Assembly: GCA_022113835.1 (NCBI GenBank)
Contig: JAILWY010000026.1
Span: 11,869,001 to 11,933,000 of the forward strand
DNA length: 64,000 nucleotides
Direction of reading: 5' to 3'
DNA from: Atopsyche davidsoni
Lineage: Eukaryota > Arthropoda > Insecta > Trichoptera > Hydrobiosidae
Shown: in pieces, positions 41,216-52,241 of the stretch
How positions within the stretch are numbered: the stretch's first letter is position 1
Layout: every line of letters starts with the position of its first letter
Program-made: the position numbers and the translations under genes
The notes under the pieces: model-generated
Database searches by the model: none
Seen by the model: the letters and a program-made list of their open reading frames with translations, nothing else
Told to the model about the DNA's origin: nothing

Positions 41216-42991
41216 GTAACACCCCGGGCCGCCCCCCACCCCGCCCCTCCCGCCGCCACTCACCGATTGTTTATGATTTTTTGACTTTTGATTTGAGCGA
41301 AGCCCGGGCGGCGAGAAGTCCGCTCCCTGACCGGGCAGGGTGACGGGCGAGAGCTCTCACCCTGGAGCCTCCCTCGAGCCTCCCTTAGCGGGCGTTCGTC
41401 GCTCGACTCTTGTCGAAGAGCGCATCGTGTGATTTTGAGTAAAGAATACAGCGCGCTTCAAACCGGTCAGTCTGGCGCTTCGCAAAGCGTTCGTGCATAA
41501 CGCCAAAACGAACGATCAAAATAAAGACATCGTAATACGATAGCTTCATTCCTTGCATGAAATCACTACCGAAATGGAGCTTTGTATAATAGGAGATGCA
41601 GACCGCCGCATTACGAACGCGTTTATAAACCGGCTACAGCTCGACGTATGTATGTGGAATGTGACCGCTAAATCTATCAAGTCTAGTAGACATTAGAAGA
41701 ATGCAGTGGACTTCCCGCGAGAGCTCGCACGAGTCGCTCGCTAGCATGCCATACTTTACTTATGCAGACTGCTTATGAATCCTTTAGATACTTGATTTGT
41801 ATTTCAATCGAGCATTTCATAATTTCGGTGGCTGTTTATTTGTATTGAACTACTATTAGATTTATCTTACACTTCAACTTGCACACAAATTTATATATCA
41901 TCATTTCTTACATGCAATTAATAACTGTAAATAAACATCCCAAATTCTATAAAAATATTTTAAAAAATTAACCTGTAAGACACATTCACTTTTCTTTCAC
42001 ACATAAACACTCTCCGGAACTGTAAACACCTTTCCAATTTATCTGTAATGACACTCAATAAGGACGGTGGCTTTATAAAACTTATTATGGATACATTTGT
42101 CCAGGGTCGCTTTTATAAAAAATAATTAACAAAAATATATTAATATTTTTAATTATGTTTATTGTATACGATAGGTTCATAGCTAATGCTTAACTGAAAA
42201 ATATCAAGCAAATTTTAACCTTCTCCAATAATGCGCTTATTTGCATTTCGATTAACTCGCATCTCGGATGCAATAACAACAATTTTTAATATTTGTAAAA
42301 CTGACATTATAACTATTATATAAATATGTACAATCTGTATGTTAAACCCCCCGACCGATGATTTATAATCAACGATCTAGTGCAGTATATATATAATGCA
42401 TTAAAGTCGAGACGCGGCATGGACTGCGTCTAATGTATTCCCGAACCACCCCGCCATCCCTCGTGATGCACCGCATTATACAAACTCCCCCGTCCTCCCC
42501 TGACAGCCCGCCACTGCCACTCAAGGTGTGCGGTCAACCCGTCGGTCTTCACTGCAAATTAATCAAATCAGATTACCTCGGCCGACATACCGCCTCGAGC
42601 ACTCGCAGCGGTCTACCCGAATATCAAATTTTCGGACGCTCTCGATACGCGAATGGATCGATCAAATCAAAACAACTTGTGAAGTAGTGAAGTAAATATA
42701 TATATATCAAAGATGTAGAATTGTTTGCTATACTATCATCGGCTTATTTTTTTCTAAACGGGTTTTAGCCGCATTTGCGCATATCCTAAAGTGTCGAGTT
42801 TAGCACGATGGGTGTGCAGAAAAGGGGTGATGCGAGTAGCCGGCTGTCCCCCCGTCCCGCCCCCGCGTGTCCCCGGTGCAGCCCCGCCCGCTCGGGCCGC
42901 CCCCGCCCCGCCCCGGCCGCGTCGCCTCCCCCGCGGGCCGCGACGCGCCGCGCAGTGCTGACCCGCGGCTCAGGCGTCTGTTGCGTTCCAG
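41216..42991 (+). other. Intron
   Basis: This 1.8-kb phase-1 intron runs from GTAACA to GTTCCAG. GC-rich sequence flanks both exons, with an AT-rich centre (about 41760-42420). A GC-intermediate island at 42420-42690 has no supportable exon. Very GC-rich sequence (42830-42990) precedes the acceptor. Confidence 0.8.
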
Positions 42992-43173
42992 TGATGAACA
43001 ACTACCAGGCGGCGGCCGCGGCGCAGGGCTTCGGGCCGCCGGCGTCGCCGCACGCCGTGGGCCGCTCCTTCCCGGCGGCCGGCTCGCCCGGGCCCGCGCT
43101 CGACATGTACACGCCGGCTGACGGCTACGTGCAGGCCACCAGCCCGCAGCCGTCCGGCTTCCCGGCCATCGCC
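42992..43173 (+). CDS. Rbp6: Rbp6 exon: penultimate coding exon of the C-terminal tail
   Basis: The acceptor GTTCCAG precedes TG, which completes Val with the upstream G, then MNNYQAAAAAQGFGPPASPH. The exon continues with GRSFPAAGSPGPALDMYTPA, GYVQATSPQPSG and FPAIA. SPGP(A/V)xD(L/M)Y and (Y)(V/I)xA(T/A)SPQP(G)SGF are the conserved blocks seen near the end of vertebrate Musashi-1 and -2. Using the donor GTGAGC at 43174, the frame is phase 0 and joins DPLIPAAFTNGYH from 49140, which reproduces the vertebrate ending SGF...GIAGPLIATAFTNGYH. GC at third positions is very high. A second donor lies 51 nt further on. The upstream open frame in GC-rich DNA is intronic. Confidence 0.9.
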
Positions 43174-43224
43174 GTGAGCCGCGCGCCGCTCAACTACAGC
43201 CCCGTCAGCGTCCACTGCCGACCT
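43174..43224 (+). CDS. Rbp6: Optional 51-nt 3' extension of the exon (alternative donor)
   Basis: The frame continues as VSRAPLNYSPVSVHCRP to a second, better-matching donor (CCT|GTGAGTAT at 43225). The extension is exactly 17 codons and phase 0, so both donors can splice to the same downstream exons. The peptide has balanced composition and a Tyr/Ser/Pro-rich core, unlike the Pro/Arg junk read after 43225, which suggests real coding. It could insert 17 residues before the conserved terminal DPLIPAAFTNGYH or lead into a different last exon. Confidence 0.6.
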
Positions 43225-43240
43225 GTGAGTATCCGCCATC

Positions 43241-43325
43241 CGCCCTCCGCCCTCCGCCTCCGCCCTCCGCCTCCGCCCTCCGCCCTCCGCCCTCCGCCCT
43301 CCGCCCTCCGCCCTCCGCCCGTCCG
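43241..43325 (+). repeat. CGCCCTC heptamer array next to two splice donors
   Basis: About a dozen copies of CGCCCTC, some shortened to CGCCTC, start 16 nt after the donor at 43225. The array is C-rich on the plus strand and G-poor, so a transcript would be unstructured there and pyrimidine-rich. It explains the long open frames on both strands in this interval. Confidence 0.85.
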
Positions 43326-43448
43326 CCCGGCTCGACGCGATCGGAATCTCAGTAAAGTCACCGCGCGGGAAACTGCGCCAGGGAATCGACACTACCGCAA
43401 TCAGTCACGCGCTCTATGTCCTATCAGGTACTATTGTAAATGTAGAGG

Positions 43449-43501
43449 TATAATGCAAAATAATCAAATTGTGAATCAATTTTATTTTATTTTGCATTAT
43501 A
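43449..43501. repeat. Perfect 15-bp stem hairpin
   Basis: TATAATGCAAAATAA (43449-43463) and its exact reverse complement (43487-43501) flank a 23-base loop. The size resembles a small foldback element more than a microRNA precursor because the stem is short. Confidence 0.6.
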
Positions 43502-44226
43502 GCTCTGCGATTGATGTGTTGTAAAGTATGCAAACAAAATTTAATGTTCGATCGAACAACGCATGCTGTTGATGTACTTAAAAAAAATACAACAGAATGC
43601 ACGTAGAGAAGCTATATGAAGCTGCCCCCACGCGCTTTTAGGCAATCCCGCCTGGTGTACTGTTTGCAGTAGTGTGATTACTTCCTATGTTCTTAAACCT
43701 CCAGAATACAAAGTCATACCTGCATGTTTTATTTACCGATCATATCACTATCCGAAACTTACTTGAAACACTTTCGCAGAAATTTAAAAGAATGATCAAA
43801 TTCAGTAATGATTACGTGGTAATCGTTTTTGTGATAAATGCCTCAATGTTCAATAGTATATATTAAATTGTATACAAGTTATATAAAATAATGTATTAAT
43901 ATATATATTCTTCGTGAAATCTGGGTGACGTATTTATTTATTACTATCAAATTAAATCAGTATTCCAAACCTTGATGATTAAAAAATTGCGATTTGTTTC
44001 AAACTATTATAAAATATTTATGAATATGAAATGCGGGTATGTCTTTTAACTTGGTGCTATAGATTGTAATTAAATGTGTTGTATGTCGTACTCTTACTAT
44101 GCGAATATTCAAAATTTCAAAAAATATGTTTTCTACCCCGTAAGAGTAATCGATCAATTGGTGTTGTGGTCCCCCCTCTCCATTTCTTACCCCTCGTCCT
44201 TTCGGCGGGAAGGGTTGATTTTTCAG

Positions 44227-44370
44227 GCTGCATCAGATGACTGTAGTTATCTACAGTCAGAAGAAACGGATTGTGATTCTGACTATCAGTATTTGATTAA
44301 TTTAAAATGTACTAGAAATTCATATAAAAAAATAGATACACATGTCTCATTCAATTTTCTATTATATTAA
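44227..44370 (+). CDS. Candidate alternative terminal exon
   Basis: A TGATTTTTCAG acceptor (ends 44226) opens a 47-codon phase-0 frame ending in TAA at 44368-44370. It begins AASDDCSYLQSEETDCDSDY and then becomes basic and hydrophobic. Phase 0 matches both donors of the penultimate Rbp6 exon (43173, 43224), so it could replace the conserved terminal exon. Against it: codons are AT-rich at third positions, unlike the other downstream exons. Part of the acidic stretch also comes from a short inverted repeat (GACTGTAG/CTACAGTC near 44238-44260). I recognise no homologue. Confidence 0.3.
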   Translation, partial: AASDDCSYLQSEETDCDSDYQYLINLKCTRNSYKKIDTHVSFNFLLY

Positions 44371-45321
44371 ATTTGAAAATACTATTGTTTGTATTGTTAC
44401 TACTTTACTATTGTTATCTTTGGGTATTTTAATTTTTTTGACAGAAAATGTATCTACATATAATGGATTTCGATGTAATATTGGTATTATTGGGGTGTTT
44501 ATAGCATTGACATTAAAAATATATAAAATTTAACTTCAAAAACATTTGATTTGCACTGTTGCATTTGAGTTCTTCAATCAATAAATCAGACTATGGAAAA
44601 AGTATTGAAAATTCAAATATTAATAATGACCATTTAAAAATTTTATGTAACTTAATTTTAGAAATTCGTTAAAGTAGCAAAACCTATTATACAAACATTT
44701 GAATGTTAAATGCCAGTGCCAGTGTCTGTAAATGTCTACGAGTGAAGCAACACGTTAGACGGGATCTTTATACAATTTTATATGCTCCTACAAATCCATC
44801 CGAGTATCGTGAAAGAAAAGTGTACTAAGTACGAAAGTATTTCAGTCGTTAGACAGCAACTTCTATCAAGTCTTTAGTAAATAGTTTAGTACAGATTATC
44901 ACCTATTATGAGTTTTATGCGACGAACTTTTAAAAAGCTTTCGTGAGCTCTAAGAACTGCCATAGAAGCTTTATCAACCGACGCTCAAGCTACAATTTCC
45001 CTCCTTAAGTTTCCGACAAATAAGTTTCGTCCGAAAACGGTATGTTATTTTTTAAAGATAGATTTTTAAAAGTCTATACTTAGTTAGAGATTTGAAAAAT
45101 TAAAACATTAAAAAGTTTTATAAAATTTAGCTTATGTCTCTCGGGCCGAAGTAGTAATGTTTTAAAAATAGTATAGGTCTTAAAAATATGTAACGTATTT
45201 ATAACCAGTTACGTACTTAAGAATCTTTAAACAAATCGCTAATCATTTGACTTCCAGGCCAGACTCGAAATAAATGCATAATCAGAAACCTTTTCTTGGC
45301 TTATCCCTTAAATAAAATATT

Positions 45322-45347
45322 CGTCATGTTATTTTTAAAACATGACG
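45322..45347. repeat. Short inverted repeat (CGTCATGTT stem)
   Basis: CGTCATGTT (45322-45330) and AACATGACG (45339-45347) form a 9-bp stem with an 8-base loop. The stem extends outward with one mismatch to about 15 bp. Function unknown. Confidence 0.55.
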
Positions 45348-46603
45348 ATTATTTGTAATAAAAAAAAATTCTCCAAATATTTTAATTAAAAGTATACTTC
45401 TGTTATCTTTTCTAGATATACGAGTATTAACGACGGTAAAATAAATACAACGAATAATGGCAGACATATCTCAACCAGAGAATCTTTAATATCCACTACG
45501 ACTTGTGAAATATCTCTATCCAAAAAGTATATTTTATCGTGTGTATATTACTATAAAGTAAAAATCAAAGATACAAGCACACGCAGAATAAAACAAAAAA
45601 GATCATAAAATTTTATTTCAGACGATTTATAAATTTATGTGAATAATTGCAAAATAAAGTGTTTTTTTTTGTTTCTTAGTTTCTTAGGATTTATCTAACA
45701 CTAGCATTTTTCAACAGATAATTCTATGTATTACGAAAAGCTAGATTTTATTTATTCAATACAGACAAATAATTAACGTAGCTGGACCTAACCGCGCTAG
45801 GAACACACCGAATCATCGTGATCAGTCTTAGGCATTACAACTGCAGAAATTCAAAAATACCACAGTAAAAATGTGAAAGGTGCTTTTTTGCTTTTATCTT
45901 CTCTTTTGGGGTTAAATAAAATACTACCGAGAACCTCCGTCGCACACTCTGCACACGTGAGTGACGCACACTGTGGTGCCTGCATTTCTGATGCACGCCG
46001 GGGCCGACCGAAAAAACATCCCTGCCTAGGTCTGGCAAGTTTTGATTGTTACATACAAGACCATACATATATATTCTTAATTCATTTCAACAGCCTCAAT
46101 CTAGCTGTAGCATAAAATTTAGTAATCGATCACGGACATTTACATTGAAATATAGCACAGGAATAGTCGTCGAGTCATGTCATTTGATAATTAAAATATA
46201 ACCACTTGTTTTGTGTGTGCTGAATATAAATTATTGCTACACGAGTAAAAAAAACTATTGATTTGAAAAACAGTTTTAAATTCCCGATCGAAACTCTCAC
46301 ATTGGAAAAAAAACATTATTTAAAAAGGTTTTAATCTACGGTTGCTGCGTAAATGGTCCACTAATTTCAATTAAATATCTTGTAAAAAGCAATTTTCATT
46401 CTGGCCGAGTCGCGCGTACAAGTTCTGTCTAACAATTGTTCGCTTCCCAGCTCAGATCCGGAAGCTCCGAGCCCCGCACAATGGAGCCATTTCACCTGAA
46501 ATGAAATATTCATGTACAAATAGCGAGTGGCATCTGCCGCGACCCCCGGCCTCGTCCGGCCTGCGCAGGGGCAGCTTACTTTCTAATACATATATACAAT
46601 ACT

Positions 46604-46641
46604 AAAAATACATAAATATATATATATTTATTATGTATATA

Positions 46642-46716
<75 letters not shown>

Positions 46717-46722
46717 GTATGT
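46604..46722. repeat. AT microsatellite
   Basis: A pure alternating TA run spans 46646-46710, flanked by imperfect TATATTTA and GTATATGTAT copies. It is a dinucleotide microsatellite inside the last coding intron and is expected to vary in length between individuals and assemblies. Confidence 0.95.
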
Positions 46723-49139
46723 AACAGTTTTTAAGCAAAATATCGTTTAGAACAAGACGTCTTTTTGGTCCTTAATAAAATTCAATTATTATTATATGCG
46801 TTTATAAAGCTTAGATATACACATAAATTATCAGGGTGCAAGTTTTCACGTGCTTCTAATAAATATGAACATTTTTGAAATACCTTTGAATGGAAATAAG
46901 AGTTTTTTAATTTTTCGAGGGTTAATTTGTGACTTTTGATTGCCCAATCAATGAAAGTGTTTGTCAAATAACTATAAGGATTAAACACAGCGCTAATTTA
47001 TCAACAAGCTATGTGAGACTATGAAATACTTTTAAAAAAACTTAAGTTATACCATATAACTTACTTGCGTCCGTGTCATACTTGCGAATGCTCCCAGCAA
47101 GGAGCGAGTTTTGTGAAATTCGATTCATTGTCAAAGTTTTAATCATCAGCTACTCTTTCGGGCAAAAAAAACATATCTAAGAGTAAATTTATATTTCACA
47201 AGTATTTTTAAAGTGTTTCTATTATAATACTGTTTTAATTAGAATATGTTTTTTTAAATAAAGCCACTAGGTATACCAAAGCTCTTTATCAGTATTTCGT
47301 AGAATTAAAAACAAAAAACGGCCATTCTGGCGCTCGGGGGACGGGGGGTGGGTTGGGCCGCACCCTCCCCGGCCGCAATAACCCTAAATCAGGTCCACAA
47401 GTGACGCGCTCTCAGGCGCTCTCAGGCACGCTCCGGCAAGCGCCACTTTCGCCTTTTTCCTTTTTCGGAGCTCGGACCTTCGGCGCGAGAGGCTTCAGGC
47501 CGCTCTCGCGCTGTACCTTTACAAATGTGTTGGATTTTATATCAGCAGAGCCTTTCAAGGCTAGCTCGAAAGGTTTTTTTTTTGTGTGTATTATTTTATA
47601 TTGTTTAATAACGTACCTTATATAAGTGTTCTTTACATTTTTTGATATCTTAGTTTTGATCCGTAGCAATAATCGACATATATATTTTTACTTAGTCCAT
47701 AAAATATTTGTAATTTTATGAAACATGTTTAAATTGGAAATTACTTTTTTAGATTATAGACGAATGATATTAATATTTCTATGTTTTATTGTTAATCATT
47801 CGTTTGTGCAATGAAAAAACGAGTTTTATTGGTTGTACTTCGTTCTTTGATAATAATCTAAAGAGGAATAAATAAATATTTTATAAAATATATTGATTAT
47901 CATTATTGTAATGAATTTAATATAGTCATATCCTACGTGGCTTATCAACAATTTCATTGTGAATTCATTATGATAATTTTAATTAACACTTTACTGTGGC
48001 AATTGCTTTTAAAGGCAAACTCACACTTTCAATTATTTTATTTTATTTTACATCAGTTGCATTAGGTAAGTTAATACAAAATACACAACAAAAGCAATTT
48101 CATTTTTATATAACCACTCTGTCGTATTTCAACTGTTTTGTGTTTATTTATAGAAATAATTTTAACGAGTCGTTAAAAATATTATGCGACATTTTCAATT
48201 ATAAGATTTTCGTGTCGTCCCGAAAACTTTTCCTTACGTATTACTTTTTGCCAATTCCTCGAGTTATGAAAGTGTGCGAGGTTTTTTATATAACAGTGCG
48301 TCCATTTTCTGAGCATGTAATTGATATATTGACGTCGATGGCAGAGTACCGGCCAGGAGGTAAAAAAAGAGAGAGCCTTTTCGTGGAACTGTCGCCCGCC
48401 CCCGCCCCCGTCCGCCTCGTGGAAATCTCCGAAACAAGAGTGGAAGTTATTTGGAACTCTTTTTGTTTGTGACAAGGGAAGGGCGGCCGTCCCTCTTCCA
48501 GATTATCTGCGGAAATTAATTGAATGTGGCAACTCAACTTGCCTGATTCTAATGGCGTCAGTTGATTGTGTTGATTAAATTAGCGTACTTACTATACTTT
48601 TAAAGAAATAAGACAGCGAAATGTTTATTTATTTAAGGTATATTTTTAAAAATCAATTGATTGCAGATAGAATTTATGAGTTTAAACTCTAGAAAATTAA
48701 AAAAAAATATTTTATATTAAAAAACAGCTTTTATGTGATTAATTTATTTTTCCTTGTTATTTCTTATTTTAATAAAAAAATATATTATTTTTGAATTCAC
48801 GTTTTAGCATTTAGGATTTGAAATTTTTTAAATATATTTTTCCAATAAATTTTCATGACAAGCAATTTATAGCAGTTGCCCACTCGTGCCTTCTTAGCAG
48901 GCAATCTTCCGTACAACACTTAATCGATCCCAAAGTAACATATGAGTACTTGTTCTCACCGCTTAAAAAAAATACTTTTATTCACATCCTCTGTTAAATT
49001 ATATTTTTAATTAATATTTATTTTAATTCTATTTTTATTTTATAGTACAAAAACAAAGAGACACCCCCCTCTTTGTTTGTTTTTCAGTATCTTTTGATAA
49101 GTTCACCATGACGCCTCTCTAAGATTGATACGTTTGCAG

Positions 49140-49181
49140 GACCCGTTGATCCCGGCCGCTTTTACTAATGGGTATCATTGA
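49140..49181 (+). CDS. Rbp6: Rbp6 terminal coding exon (DPLIPAAFTNGYH stop)
   Basis: The acceptor GTTTGCAG (ends 49139) is followed by 13 codons, DPLIPAAFTNGYH, and TGA at 49179-49181. Vertebrate Musashi-1 and -2 end in GPLIATAFTNGYH, so this is an almost letter-for-letter match and fixes the C-terminus of the main isoform. Phase 0 agrees with the donors at 43173 and 43224. The conserved tail has no assigned enzymatic role; its retention between insects and vertebrates implies a binding function (inference). After the stop, a donor-like word (ATC|GTGAGTATT at 49208) could start an intron in the 3'UTR. Confidence 0.93.
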   Translation, partial: DPLIPAAFTNGYH

Positions 49182-49625
49182 AGGTGAAGAAGAACAACTT
49201 GTAATCGTGAGTATTATCATTATATTACTGTACTTGAAATAACTTAGTATAGCATTATATTACGCATCAGAGAAGATCATAATCGAATAGGTTGATAATC
49301 CATTTTATTAAAATGTCTCTTTAAATATCAATGCGTTTGCAAAAAAAAATATTCAATAATTTTTGGTCAGAGATTTTTTACAGTATAATTTTTATATTAA
49401 ATCTTGTTTGTGACTTTTTTATATAGTTGAAACTGAAAGTGCTTTAAACATGCCTTTTTAGCGAATCTGTTTGGTTATACAGTCAATTCATGAAATTGGT
49501 AAGTTATACCTAATCAAATCGATTTTTTAGCTACATGACTTATTCGATTATGCCTATTGCTACAAACTTTTGTGTGATTTTTTTAAAATATTATACTCTT
49601 GAAATATGTCATGAATGAAATATTT

Positions 49626-49631
49626 AATAAA
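49626..49631 (+). terminator. Candidate proximal polyadenylation signal of Rbp6
   Basis: AATAAA lies about 450 bases after the TGA at 49181 in AT-rich sequence. It is the nearest canonical hexamer that I noted downstream of the main stop codon. Confidence 0.25.
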
Positions 49632-49690
49632 AACAATAAGGTGGTATATTGCGCAGTACTAATTGACGTGCACTGTGTGGGTTCTTGCAG

Positions 49691-49758
49691 CAGGTGCGGC
49701 CGCGCCGGCCCCTCCCCGCACCGCGCAGTCGTCCCCGGCCCAGGACGCCGCAGACTAA
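49691..49758 (+). CDS. Candidate alternative terminal exon with NAGNAG acceptor
   Basis: TTCTTGCAGCAG offers two acceptors three bases apart (49690, 49693). Read in phase 1, the GC-rich segment encodes (A)GAAAPAPPRTAQSSPAQDAAD and stops with TAA at 49756-49758. This phase suits the donors at 23110, 27402, 29336 and 41215, but not the phase-0 donors at 43173 and 43224. It could therefore end a protein that skips the AAFTNGYH exon, for example ALS-GAAAPAP. Alternatively it is simply a 3'UTR exon joined to the donor at 49208. Codon choice at third positions is GC-rich like the true exons. No homologue recognised. Confidence 0.3.
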
Positions 49759-50928
49759 CAAACAAACTTCAATGTTACTTATTACTACAAAATATCTATT
49801 TATTATGATACTGTAAATATTTTTTTTAAATAGATTATCATCATTATCAACAAAAAAAAAACGATTAAACTGTACCTACCTTCTTACGTCATCTGCTATC
49901 CTATAATGTGGTGTCAAATAATCAATTTTTAATCGTAATGAATATGAATGTCACTTTTTTTGAAATATCTCATAGCCATGGTAAATATATGATATCAGTG
50001 TAAAAAGTAGGGTTACTCTCCGAGGACCCGGAACATTAACTAGGTTATCAAAATATAAATCTTTCTATTTAATATCGCTGCGATGTCAATGCGTAGGCTT
50101 TTGCGGGTATTTCCTCTCTCGATATTGTCTGTACTCCAGTTTCTCATGGTCCGCCGGGCGCCGATCCGCCGATCCGCCGATCCGCTCGCCGGTGCGTTAG
50201 TTGCGTATGTGTAATCGCGTAGACCGTAAATGTAATACAGTGTAAAATAATACGCATGTTTAAAGGCTTCCGCGGACACCGCTTGACGAGTATTCTTTTT
50301 GACAATCTGCGTGTACATACGTATTGCGGTATGAGTGCGGAAATGAGAAGTTGAACGTATTTTAAATGACCCCGACCAAAGTAAATTGATTTTAATTGAA
50401 CGGTAGCGAAGGCGGAGGCCTCCGGGCACCGCCCCCGCCTCTGTCCCTCCCGCCAGCCGTCTCACCCGGGCGGTCGCAGCTATTCCCTTTGAGCTCTTTA
50501 CGTGTTACTCATAACAGATGCATACTAATTACCACAATTAATAATTAATATTTATATACATAACTGTTTGATTATTACTATTACGATAGAAATTATGATG
50601 TAAATTAATAAATATGAATAATACCCAAAAAAAAAAATAAAAAAACTTTAATTACACTTAAATATATGGCGATAGTTTATTTATATTACTATAAATGGTA
50701 TTAAATAATTAAATTGTAATTCACAAAATCTTAAATAACATAAAGTTATTTCTCCACATGTTGACAGCATACAGCAAATGTTTTTATCTTATATCTTAAA
50801 GATTGCTATAGCCCTAGGTAATTTATAATACACTTATACAATTGACTTATCGATATTGAAAGGAAAGTGGAGATCGGGGGCGCTCTGGCCGGCGCCCGGG
50901 CAGTCTGCCCTTCCATCGCTTTCACATC

Positions 50929-51062
50929 GTGTACGGTTACGTCTTATACGGTAACAGCGTACATTAACGCCGCGGCATCGTCGTGAACGGTAACGTCTTG
51001 TATAGGAACATCGCGTACGGTAACATCTTGTACGGTCACGCCGCGTACAGTAACATCGCCGC
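50929..51062. repeat. Degenerate minisatellite, about 15-bp unit
   Basis: Variants of a unit resembling GTACGGTAACATCTT recur about eight to nine times (TACGGTTACGTC, TACGGTAACAGC, AACGGTAACGTC, TACGGTAACATC, TACGGTCACGCC). The unit length is a multiple of three and leaves an open minus-strand frame rich in Val, Thr and Asp, which I do not regard as a gene. Confidence 0.65.
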
Positions 51063-52241
51063 GCCTGCGACTCGACAGTGTTTTACTTATCGGACCGTTC
51101 CACGGTTCTTTCGATGACTTTAATATTCTCCTCTTGATATCGTGTTGTTTTATTATCTCGTATTTTAACGATGTATAAATATGAATCAAACATTGTTTCG
51201 GATAAAATTTCGACTTAAAAGTCTTGTTATATTGAGAATTTATGATTAAACGATGACGATTTAATCGGTAAGTTCCTTTGTCAATTCCCTTTTTACGTCA
51301 TTTACTGAAGGAGGTCAGCCAAACGAAGTCCGCCGGCGACTCTGTCGGAGGCCGAGCGCGTCCCGAGGGACTGCGTTCTGATTTGTCGCGATCGCGGTCA
51401 CTGGTCATACTTTCGTTACTCTAAGTTTAATGATAAATACGAGAAGATCCCCTCGCTTGCGTATCAAATGATCGTAATCAGTTTTGAATGAGCTTATTTT
51501 GGACTCACTCGAATTTGACAATTACCAAAAGTATATTTCGTTATTGTGTACTTGCAAAAACAAGAAAAACCGATTAAATAAAAGAAACCGACAGGGTATT
51601 TGAACCTAGAAAAAGTACAGGCATGGCCAATAATAAATTGTGATGTTTACCTTTTAAATGATTTCATTTTGCGTATTTAATTGAACATGCCACAAAACCC
51701 AAACCACAGCAGGTAAATGTCCTTCGACAGCTGAAAGGTAACGTGTGAGAATCGCTTTGTCTCGGTTTACTTCTTGACAACACAATGAGTACTTATCTAC
51801 TTATCGACTTGCGCTTGTAATCATTAGTCGTGCTAAGAATTGTTTACTCGTAGAGCGCGCCCGCGCGCCGCCCTCGGTCAGGATTGTTATATTACTTTTA
51901 CGAGCTCTCCCACTGCGCGTGAGCCCTTTTATGGATTGAAATATTTTGTAAGATCGTTATTGCCCCCTTCGCCGTTTTTTATGTGATATAATTGTCGATG
52001 AATGTTTTAAGATGGGGTGATAATCGTTATTAAAGCAAACTTTGAAATGAAAGTTGGTAGAAAAATATGCAGTAACTTAAATTATAAGTAAATAAAGATA
52101 TCTTTCCAAATCAACATTTTTTAATCACGTCATTTATATTAATCAATACACTACCGTACATTTGATATTTAATAAATGTTATGGCTGTACGTAAGCAAAA
52201 TACACCCTAGAGACGCTCCCATTGAATGTCACATGTCACAG

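Larger units (their letters stand above)
43326..49139 (+). other. Last coding intron
   Basis: This phase-0 intron runs from 43174 or 43225 to the acceptor GTTTGCAG at 49139. Mostly AT-rich DNA, it holds two strong hairpins (43449-43501, 45322-45347), a candidate alternative terminal exon (44227-44370), an AT microsatellite (46646-46710) and GC-intermediate islands around 46400-46570, 47320-47520 and 48340-48500. I see no other gene. Confidence 0.75.
15196..49181 (+). other. Rbp6: Rbp6 / Musashi-family gene, 3' part (gene body in this window)
   Basis: Seven exons join in frame with GT-AG introns to give roughly 190 residues: the end of RRM2 from RNP1 (FGFVTF) onward, the linker, a Tyr/Gly/Ala-rich tail and the terminal motif AAFTNGYH. 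Musashi-family proteins bind short UAG-containing motifs in the 3'UTRs of mRNAs and control translation, typically in neural and stem-cell lineages. QSED in RRM2, the PKEVMLPANLAKTR linker and the GYSGYPSFGLPYPT tail fit insect Rbp6 better than Drosophila msi, as far as I recall those proteins. Exon phases run 1, 0, 1, 1, 1, 1, 0, and every junction restores an intact codon. The N-terminus, RRM1 and the promoter lie upstream of the window. Introns reach 11.8 kb. Family identity is secure; naming it Rbp6 rather than msi is very likely but rests on memory of the paralogues. Confidence 0.93.

Noticed and set aside
42970..43392. 140-codon minus-strand open frame opposite the Rbp6 exon
   Set aside because: It is a shadow of the GC-rich plus-strand exon and the heptamer repeat.
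46646..46710. AT run considered as a matrix-attachment or origin element
   Set aside because: A plain dinucleotide microsatellite explains it.
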